The position numbers and the translations under genes are program-made. A stretch of DNA of 21,230 bases from Mesostigma viride (lineage: Eukaryota; Streptophyta; Mesostigmatophyceae; Mesostigmatales; Mesostigmataceae): the NCBI GenBank assembly GCA_009746045.1, contig RPFO01000406.1:3136872-3158101 (forward strand), written 5' to 3'. Below the pieces are notes generated by a model. It ran no database searches. It had not been told where the DNA came from and was given only the letters and a program-made list of their open reading frames with translations. Position 1 is the first letter of the stretch; each line of letters begins with the position of its first letter. Below are positions 14,593-21,230 of the stretch, piece after piece.

Positions 14593-15165
14593 ATGTCCAA
14601 CGTGCCGAGGGAACAGGCCATTGAGCCTTCGCAAAGCCAGAGCTCGCAGCCGCAGCTTCGGGTAGGAGCCCCGGAGCGATCACGACCTTTTCATCCCTAC
14701 GCTCATCCGAGCACCGCATCAACCTTCGTCCAGGCGGCGTACCTGGCAAGGGGGCTGGCGAAGAAAGGTTGGGTAGCAGTTTGCGGAACTGCAGCAGGGC
14801 CGGCGGCGAGCGACCCCATTGTGATGCAGATTGAGGCTTCGACAGCTCCCGGCGAATTGTCGCGAGAGGCCGTCGAAAAGTTTGTGTCAATACGGGACGA
14901 GCTGTCCTCGACCATTTACGGTCTGGAGGTGGCTCACCAGGGCGGGCACGTGACCGTGTCGCAGCTGGATTTGGCGCGGGAGGCACTGGGCCAGATCGTG
15001 GCCATTGGACTGGGAGCAGCGCGACTGTTCAACCATCAGGTGGCAACGTCTGTGCTGGGCGCGGGAGTTGAAGTCCCGGACGTGATCAGGCAAGCGCAGG
15101 CGCGCGAAGTCGACAACCCCTGGTCGACACAGAGGTGGTTTCACAAACGTGCGAACACCTCGTGA
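14593..15165 (+). CDS. Unrecognised gene, first part
   Basis: The frame from ATG 14593 gives 190 residues. Residues about 1-40 are Ser/Gln/Pro-rich and likely disordered. Residues about 45-175 are Ala/Gly/Val/Leu-rich and predominantly helical, with no motif I recognise. The frame ends at TGA 15163-15165, but the coding character continues in another frame from about 15105-15135, so a single-base shift probably splits one gene of about 395 codons. It is GC-rich, like the viral block rather than the retroelement downstream. It could be a viral gene, a host gene, or an extra ORF upstream of the retroelement gag. Confidence 0.4.
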   Translation: MSNVPREQAIEPSQSQSSQPQLRVGAPERSRPFHPYAHPSTASTFVQAAYLARGLAKKGWVAVCGTAAGPAASDPIVMQIEASTAPGELSREAVEKFVSIRDELSSTIYGLEVAHQGGHVTVSQLDLAREALGQIVAIGLGAARLFNHQVATSVLGAGVEVPDVIRQAQAREVDNPWSTQRWFHKRANTS

Positions 15166-15779
15166 ACATTCTTTTGCAGGAGTCACGGGGTAACGCAGAC
15201 CGGTGGGTGATAACCACACGACCATTTGGGATTTGGTCAACACTCGACACACCGCGGGCGGCGGAACCAGACGCACACGATCCAGTGGTCGAGGTCATCA
15301 CGGGTCGGGAGGTAACGCCAGAAGACTTCCATTACCAATTCGTTGATCAGCCAGAGGGGATCATCGAACGTTCATCTCAGCAGATAGATCAAGGCGACGG
15401 TACCACAGAAGGGTACGCTGCACGACGTCGTGCTGAGCTGCACGTCCCGCAAGAGCCCGAACACGACTACGGTGGTCGTGGGGCTTGCAACGACAAGCGG
15501 GGTGGTGGAACGCGGTGGGTGAGGAACCTTGAGTGGGATCGCTCGAGTGGGAGCGAGCCCCGGATCCCAGTGGAGAAATCTGCAGACGGGCGACCCGTTA
15601 GCAGAGTGTTTGGACCCTACGCCGACGGGGAGGACGCCGCTGGCAGCGACGAGGAGCGGCCAGAGACGCCCATCGCAGCCACTGCTCAAGAGCGAGAGCT
15701 GGAGGCAGCGAACCAAGCAGGTGCTGAGTCAGTAGCTGGGACGGTGCCCACGGCATCCCCCAGCGACGCCAGTGCTTGA
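15135..15779 (+). CDS. Unrecognised gene, second part (shifted frame)
   Basis: This open frame overlaps the end of the previous one and has no ATG at its beginning (the first candidate codon is GTG), consistent with being the continuation of a frameshifted gene. The first 75 residues look globular (for example NADRWVITTRPFGIW). The remainder is Asp/Glu/Arg/Gly-rich and low in complexity, ending in an Ala/Ser tail at TGA 15777-15779. There is no family match. The next gene start (15833) follows after 53 nt. Confidence 0.4.
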   Translation: MVSQTCEHLVNILLQESRGNADRWVITTRPFGIWSTLDTPRAAEPDAHDPVVEVITGREVTPEDFHYQFVDQPEGIIERSSQQIDQGDGTTEGYAARRRAELHVPQEPEHDYGGRGACNDKRGGGTRWVRNLEWDRSSGSEPRIPVEKSADGRPVSRVFGPYADGEDAAGSDEERPETPIAATAQERELEAANQAGAESVAGTVPTASPSDASA

Positions 15780-15832
15780 GTCAGTTCTTCCTTTTTCCTT
15801 CGCCTTTATTGTTGTGTCCCCACTTGTATATA

Positions 15833-17184
15833 ATGCCTCGTGGCAAACCGGGCGACGGCGACAAGGGCGAGGAGGGGGCACCGGCTGGAGAGAGCCAGGA
15901 GCCTGGGAAGGGCAAGGAGGCGCTGGTGGGAGAGGCGATCCCAGCCAGCGACGGCGATGGGGGAAAGCGACCAGGGAGCAAGAGGCGACACGAAGACTCG
16001 GTGGAGGAGGCGCGCAAGGCGCGGGCGCTGGGGGCATCTGATGCAATAACGGTGGCGAATGGGCAACCTGCCGTGGAGAAGCGTAAGAGGGACCCCTCTG
16101 CTGACGGCAATGGTAAGAGGCCTCATGTGGATGTGCTCTCCCCTGTGCCTGCTGGACCAAGTGGTGCTGTTGTTGTGACACCCGCTGTGGTGGAGCCAGT
16201 GAAGGCGCTGCCAGGGTCGAGACCTCACATGAGTGCTGTCACTGTTATGAATGGACAAAAGCCTCTTAACCCACCACTAGCACAGGAAGCTTGGACAAGT
16301 GGCTAGAGGACATGGAGCTTGTTGTGTTCTCCGTGGACCCCACTGTCAACCTAGTGCAAGTGTTTCACTCGTCCACGTGCAACAGGGACTCGTCAGAGCG
16401 TGTCAGGGAGAAGGCTAGGACTGCTGTCAAGGATAAGCTAACCTGGGCACAGTTCCTGGAAGGGTTGAGGGAGAGTTCTCTGACAAGGTTCTCAACCTCA
16501 CCAACTACTACAAGCACAGTATGACACCTTTGAGATAGTGGGCCCTGTGGCAGAGGAATGGGCTAGGCTCAACCGTATCAGGGACAAGGGGGCCAAGTAT
16601 GGCTTCCTGGTCACAGATAGGGCCTTGGCAGACTATTTCCTGGACCGTATGGGTTTGAGTGTGGATGGGAGGAACGGTGCCCGCATGTTTCTTAACCAGA
16701 CTGATGGCTCCTTGCGTGCTCTGGAGCTTGTAATCCTCAGCATAAGGAAGCCAGAACCTGCCTGCAAGGCTATCCAGTCCCATGGCAGCAATGCCACCTC
16801 CGCTGTGCAGGGCCAAGGTGATGTCCCCGGGTACCCAGCCCGTGATGGGGCAAGGCCCAACAAGCGTAAGCGCTTCAGGCGCCAGAGGCAGGGGCTCAGG
16901 GTGGCAAGGGTGCAGGTCCCCAAGGAGGGGTTGGGGGCCAGCAAGCTGGTGGTCAGCAGGGTAAGGGTGGCCAAGGGCAAGGCAAGGGCCAAGCTCAAGG
17001 CAACCAGGGCAAGCAGGGTGGGCAGCCTCAGGGAGGCCAGGGGAAGCCTGGCAAGGGTGGGGCTGGGTCTGGGAAGAAGGGTGGAGCATGTTTTGTGTGT
17101 GGCAAGGAAGGTCACTGGCGTCGTGAGTGTCCTGACAGGAAGGCCAAGCCTGCTGGGGCAGGAGGCCAGTCTGGGCAGCAGTGA
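15833..17184 (+). pseudogene. gag, frameshifted, with CCHC zinc knuckle
   Basis: It starts at ATG 15833 (TATATA 6 nt upstream). The first about 100 residues are Lys/Arg/Gly/Glu-rich and of low complexity, with nuclear-localisation-like stretches. A Gag-core-like region follows in a second frame from about 16270 (SLDKWLEDMELVVF... TWAQFLEGL) and in a third from about 16510 (YDTFEIVGPVAEEW). From about 16880 the frame gives a Gly/Gln/Lys-rich linker and a knuckle C-X2-C-X4-H-X4-C (first Cys at 17089), ending in TGA 17182-17184. CCHC knuckles bind RNA in retroelement particles. At least three shifts break the frame. Base composition changes near 16120, so the N-terminal piece may be of different origin. 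Confidence 0.7.
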
Positions 17185-17188
17185 CTAG
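17182..17188 (+). promoter_or_regulatory. Candidate stop-codon readthrough site UGA-CUAG between gag and pol
   Basis: The gag frame from the zinc knuckle ends at TGA followed by CTAG. The same frame is then open to 18243 and encodes the integrase. UGA followed by CUAG is a known leaky context in animal readthrough genes and several viruses. Same-frame gag and pol separated by one stop is the layout of gammaretroviruses. The activity here is inferred, not shown. Confidence 0.5.
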
Positions 17189-18190
17189 CTACATCATCCC
17201 CTGTAAATAGTCAATCACCCCTTGGGGAAGGTGTGCTGGATGTACATAAGGACGGGGGTGTGCCCCTTGTGCAGCACCAAGGGTGTAAAGATGTTGTTCT
17301 TCCACTGGATTGCAATAACAATGCTGCAGCTGAATTCCCTATGCCTCATGCAGGTGGTGGGTCTCCAGCAGGTGCTGGCCTGGAGGGCCAAGGGACCTTG
17401 CTGGAAGGGCCTGGAGCGGTCCAGGGTGCAGGGCCTGACTTGGGGCGTCAGGACGGCCTGCAGGGAAGCCCTGGAACCTCAGGAGTGGATCATGTGTCCC
17501 CACACACGGTTCAGACGTCTCGCCAGGTCAGTACTGACAGAGTGCTGAGCTATGCTGAGGCTGGCCATAGATTGCATCATATGTTTGGGCATTCTGGGCA
17601 GGCAGCAATGTTTGCTTGGAAGCTAGGTAGGGAGCCTTTGTGGGAGGCTTGCCAGGCTGCTGCTGAGAACTGTGGTTGCCAGGAGAATGCTGTTCACCCA
17701 CCTCAGTCCCATGCTAGGGAGCCTGCTAGGGAGCGTGGCGACATCCAGATGGATATCCAGCATATCAGGGGCTTGTATATATTGGTGGGGGTGGACAGGT
17801 TCAGCAGATACAGGCTGATAGACGTTCTGCCTGGTATGCAGGAGCACCACTTGTTGTTGGGTATGAAGGCCCTGATCCCAGGCTTTGGGGTGTGCAAGAG
17901 TGTGCAGGCAGACTTGCAGTTTGACTGTTTGCTCAAGCATCAGGACCAGCTGCCTTGTAAGCTGGTAGTAGTCCCCAGGGAGAGTCATGGGCAGCAAGGG
18001 GCTGTAGAGAGATCCATACGTGAAGTGAAGACAGTGGTGCTAGCAGCAGAGTCAGTGCCACTTGTGGCATCTGCCTTAGAGAGGGCAGCCTGGTGTAAGG
18101 GGATAGAAGAGCAGCTGAACCACAGGGTTAACTATTACTTTGATGGTGTGGCTGTCTCTCCCCTGGCCCTGCAGTATAGCTTTTGCCTGA
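17185..18190 (+). pseudogene. pol: pre-integrase zinc motif and DDE integrase core
   Basis: The frame is open from the gag stop. The first about 115 codons are a Gly/Pro-rich linker without any DTG/DSG motif, i.e. no protease in the usual copia position. Then comes a pre-integrase HHCC-like motif (HHMFGH ... NCGC, with C-X-C rather than C-X2-C). The rve core has Asp at 17752 (QMDIQH), Asp at 17911 (QADLQF) and Glu at 18007 (QQGAVER). The spacings are 53 and 32 codons, the second slightly shorter than DD35E. Integrases insert the cDNA copy into host DNA. The true frame is lost near 18180 and continues in a different frame with a basic C-terminal region (VGLKVRMWKEP... GKWQDGVV) to about 18385. 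Confidence 0.8.
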
Positions 18191-19174
18191 GAACGTGGTG
18201 CAGGCCAGTCTTAGGAAGGCAGATAGGTTATTTGCCCAGCTGAGACGTAAGGACAAGAACTGGAATGTGCTGAGGCCTCAGGTGGGGCTGAAGGTCAGGA
18301 TGTGGAAGGAACCATCTATTCCAGGCAAGCGGGGGAAGTGGCAGGATGGGGTTGTCACTCGTGTGGAGAAGCTAACAGATCTTGCCTGGTGGCTTTGGAA
18401 AAGGATCCAAGGCACGTGTACAGGTTGTCCTGGGCTCATGTCAAGGAAAGAAGGCCACATGCAATCTGGCCTGCAGACGGGCCAGGCCCTCCCAGCTGGG
18501 TTGAGGAGCCAGGCCAGAGCCAGGCAGCAGCAGCTAACAATCCTCTGGTGGTGGATGATGGTCTGTCCCTGCTGGAAGATGACGAGCAGGAGGAGGCTGC
18601 TGAAGCAACTGTCACAAGGCCAGAGGGGACGGGGCAGCCACCTAAGGCCCGGGGGCCTCTCATGGCGGACGTCATCCGAGCACTCATGCGCAGCAAACAT
18701 GATCCCAAGGTATCCAAGCTCACGGGGTGGGGGTCGTGCTGGGCAGCTACAATGGAGGTAGATACCAACTCACAGGTGTCTGTCATCAGGGAAGAGGATG
18801 CTGTAGGCTTACAGATGTCCCATCCCAGTTGCCTTGCTGTGTCTGATTTCTCAGGAAAGGTGTCCATGAAGATCCTTGGGGAAGTGAGTGTGCCTATCTT
18901 AGGGGTGCCCACCACGTTCTGTGTGGTAGAGGGCTATCAGGGGCCTGCCATTCTGGGTCAGAACTTCTTGTGCATGCCAGGGGTTACTTTGACCTCTGAT
19001 GAGTTGGCACTAGAAGGCAGGGGCAGCCTCCCCCTTGAAAGATATCACTATTCCCAGGGTCTTGCAGTGGCGGTGAAGGCTGTTAGGAGTCAGCCAGCTG
19101 AGGGTCCTCAAGGTCAGGAGCCCATAGCTGAGGACCTGTTGATAATCCCAACCACCTTTGATCCAGGCAGTTAG
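18183..19174 (+). pseudogene. pol: integrase C-terminal part, then aspartic protease
   Basis: 18183-18385 (one frame) gives the basic integrase C-terminal module. From about 18385 a second frame gives VALEKDPRHVYRLSWAHVKERRP, an acidic/Gln-rich linker, and a retropepsin-type protease. The protease has an active-site-like VDTNSQVSVI (Asp codon 18761-18763; Asn where Gly is usual), strand repeats LGEVSVPILGVPTTF and the flap/terminal motif GPAILGQNFL. The frame ends at TAG 19172-19174. The protease normally cleaves Gag-Pol. The D-T-N-S motif differs from the D-T/S-G core, so activity is uncertain. Confidence 0.75.
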
Positions 19175-20154
19175 GGGTAAACAGGTACCAGATAGCTGCT
19201 CACAGTCCTATTCCCTGGCGCCAGCTAGTCGAGATGATGCAGAGCCCCAAGATGGCTAAGGCATGGACTCTTGGCTTTGTTGCTTCTGGGCATGAGTGGA
19301 TAGTTTCCAACTGTGCAGAACCTGTGGATGAGCTGCCAGAAGTTCACCAGCTGCTCAGATTGATGTTTGTCCTCAAGCTCAAGGAGGTAGATGGTGTCCA
19401 GGTGCCACATGTCAGACCAGTTGTAACCGAGTATCATGGCACTGGCCAGTTGTTAGATGAGGAGCTCTATACTCCAGGGATGCTGCATGACACGTGGAGG
19501 ATTCTGCTGTGTATATTTCTGTCTTTTCTGGTTAAGGGTGTGCCCTATAGCTCTGTGCTGATTGATTTCAAGAGGGCTTTTCTCAAGGGTGACCAAGATC
19601 AGGCTAGGCAGACTTGGAGAGATATCCCTCCTTTCTTTGTGACTGTACCTGCTGTATGGAGAGCAGAGATAAAGGCCAGGTACCTGAGAATTCTGAAAGG
19701 GTTGGAAGGTCTCAGGTCCAGTCCCATTATCTGGAGAAAGAGCCTAGAGAAATTCTTGAAGAATACTTGTGGGTTTTCTGTGTCTCCAGTGGATCCCTGT
19801 TTGTTCCAAGGGTCCCACAATGGCCTTCCTGTCTTTGCCTCACTGCATGGTGATGACCTGCATCTCATAGGTCCACCAGACTGGGTTGAGGCTGTCTTGG
19901 CTAAGATCCAGAAGCGGTTTGAGCTGGGTAAGATACAGCACATGGTGGAGAATGAGCCTATGGTCTTCTGTGGCATGCAGGCTACGTTGTTCCAAGCCAA
20001 GGGCTCGTGGTTCATCAGGATGGAGGGTGGTAAGGACTACCCACAGCAGATTGTAGATGCATTGCAGGAGCCCATCACGCAGGCTAGGTGTGCTACCATC
20101 AGGGGCATGCTGGCATGGCTTGCAAGTATATGTGCCCCTGACTTGCTGGTTTGA
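19175..20154 (+). pseudogene. pol: copia-type reverse transcriptase
   Basis: Coding character starts just after the protease stop, in a new frame (IPWRQLVEMMQSPK...), and runs to TGA 20152-20154. RVT_2-family landmarks are VLIDFKRAFLKG (first catalytic Asp), GLRSSPIIWRKSLEKFL, VDPCLFQ and the catalytic box LHGDDLHLIG with Asp-Asp at 19852-19857 (His-Gly replaces the usual Tyr-Val before DD). The later FELGKIQH...FCGMQ matches the family's conserved dLG...LG segment. It synthesises cDNA from element RNA. Confidence 0.88.
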
Positions 20155-20753
20155 GTCGACTTACTGATTCCCAGCTGGTTGAGGTGGGTGCTGAGAGTGT
20201 GGTGCAGGCTGTCATGATGTCTCCCCCTCTCATACTGGGTCCTGTGGATTTGTACAAGCCCCTTGACATGGTTCTCTATGTGGACAGTTCTATGGATAAT
20301 AGGAAGGTCACAGAGGTCAGGGGCAGGGCAGCAGCATTAGTTACCCTGGAGCAAGATCACACCTCACTTGTTACCTGGTACAGTCGGTTGCAGAACAGGG
20401 TTACACCCAGCAGTGATATTGCTGAGTGCAGGGCAATCTGTGAAGGGCTGCATACTGCTCTTTACTTGAGGGAGCTCTTCTACCAGCTATGTCAAGTGGC
20501 TTCCTGTAGGTTGCAGCTGCACACACTGGTGAGGACTGATAGCATGGGCATGGTGCAATTTGTGCACAGGCAGCTGGCCAGGAGCAGGGACCTTGACTAC
20601 TTGTTGCTCAAGGAGATGTCCTACCTAGCTCACATTGAACATGTGCCTGGTGTGGACAACCCTGCAGATGCCCTCACCAAGCTGGAGGAGAAGGCGGAGA
20701 GGCAGTACCCCCTGCTCCGTGGGCTCATGGACCCCTTACACGGGCGGCCATAG
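20151..20753 (+). pseudogene. pol: copia-type RNase H
   Basis: A further frame change at about 20150 leads into RNase H. Metal residues are in LYVDSS (Asp at 20283-20285), SSDIAECRAICEG (Glu) and RTDSMGM (Asp). The closing HVPGVDNPADALTK matches the typical copia RNase H ending (ADxLTK). The stop is TAG 20751-20753. It removes the RNA strand of RNA/DNA hybrids. Confidence 0.85.
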
Positions 20754-21230
20754 AGACCAGGCCTTGCTTCAGCTTGGGTGTCCCCAGTGGGCTGCTTGAC
20801 CAAAGTACCAAGTGGTGACTGGTGCTTACTGGTTGACAGCCGGTCCTTCAGGGTTAGGTACACCCTCCTGGACAGGAGTTGGTGTGGAATGTCACTCCTA
20901 CCAGCTGAGAATCATGCCTGGCCCTCCCCATGGGGTTCAGAAGAGTCGCCAGGACTTAAGTCGACGCCTTTGGCCTCAAACAGTTAGGCCATGCAAGGGC
21001 AACCCGAATGCTGGTTCTTACAGGTTGCTGTATATATGTTTTCTAGTGCTTGTTTCCAACCTGTTGCTAATAAAGAACCTGGTTGTGTGACCATGTGGAA
21101 CATGGTTGCCAGGGAGCCACATTCTGGGTTATATAATGCTTGAATAAAACATAATCATGTCTCTCTCATGTTGTTTTCATGGTTGTAATGTTCCTTGTGA
21201 AGTTCCAGGTCATCTATAAACCTGGAGATT
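20754..21230 (+). other. Retroelement 3' non-coding region, possible partial LTR
   Basis: There is no gene. TATATAT lies at 21031-21037, TTATATAAT at 21129-21137, and poly(A) signals AATAAA at 21069-21074 and 21143-21148. A small hairpin ACCATG/CATGGT lies at 21090-21106. TATA plus AATAAA pairs suit an LTR, but no matching 5' copy is in the window and the sequence runs to the window edge. Confidence 0.45.

Larger units (their letters stand above)
15833..21230 (+). mobile_element. Ty1/copia-class retroelement with rearranged order, decayed
   Basis: Module order: gag with CCHC knuckle, integrase, aspartic protease, copia-type RT, RNase H, then a 3' non-coding region. RT and RNase H carry copia (RVT_2) signatures. 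The reading frame changes at about 16260, 16510, 16880, 18180, 18385, 19170 and 20150, so the copy is probably dead unless the assembly has indel errors. No 5' LTR, primer-binding site or polypurine tract was found, and no part of 20754-21230 was seen to recur upstream of gag. Either the 5' LTR is lost or the right LTR extends beyond the window. Confidence 0.85.

Noticed and set aside
16508-17115. Long minus-strand frames opposite gag
   Set aside because: These are shadows of the Gly/Gln-rich gag linker on the other strand, with repetitive Leu/Pro/Ala composition.
20754-21230. A complete 3' LTR with a 5' partner
   Set aside because: No matching sequence was found between 14000 and 15833, and no primer-binding site or polypurine tract is clear.

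Overview
The window is eukaryotic. It looks like the nuclear genome of a unicellular protist or alga carrying an endogenous small DNA virus of the polinton-like virus (PLV)/virophage type, followed by a decayed Ty1/copia-class retroelement. No bacterial gene organisation (Shine-Dalgarno sites, operon-type neighbours), rRNA or convincing tRNA is visible. The host cannot be named from this sequence alone.

Layout. 1-999: AT-richer flank with no convincing gene, holding a 65-bp-period tandem duplication. 1000-8126: compact minus-strand viral gene block, in transcription order a coiled-coil/AT-hook protein (8126-7584), an FtsK/HerA-type packaging ATPase (7561-6677), an AT-hook protein (6650-6153), a tyrosine recombinase (5908-4643), and a PrimPol-zinc-UL9-like helicase fusion (4448-1000) broken by one -1 frameshift near 2345. 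8128-10218: a divergent intergenic control region present twice as a tandem duplication. Each copy holds a nested palindrome with an AT-rich centre, which is a candidate replication origin. 10255-13931: plus-strand viral block with a 1078-residue presumed surface/attachment protein and a small Arg/Lys/Pro-rich core-like protein. 13928-14310: an almost uninterrupted array of about ten hairpins, including a T-shaped one. 14593-15779: an unrecognised gene in two frames. 15833-20753: retroelement gag, integrase, protease, RT and RNase H, with several frameshifts. 20754-21230: its 3' non-coding part with AATAAA signals.

How the viral genes would work together: the PrimPol-helicase would initiate replication at the palindromic intergenic region, the tyrosine recombinase would integrate or excise the element, the ATPase would package DNA, the AT-hook and basic proteins would bind or condense DNA, and the 1078-residue protein would form an external part of the particle. 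No double-jelly-roll major capsid protein, penton protein or capsid protease is recognisable. The element is therefore incomplete, truncated, or its capsid genes are too divergent to see by eye.

Most unusual points: (1) the retroelement has its aspartic protease between integrase and RT rather than upstream of integrase; (2) gag and pol share a frame separated by a single UGA in the leaky context UGA-CUAG; (3) the hairpin array at the right edge of the viral block; (4) the duplicated palindrome-bearing control region next to an origin-binding-type helicase; (5) a tRNA T-arm-like hairpin and a 13-bp direct repeat flanking the recombinase gene.
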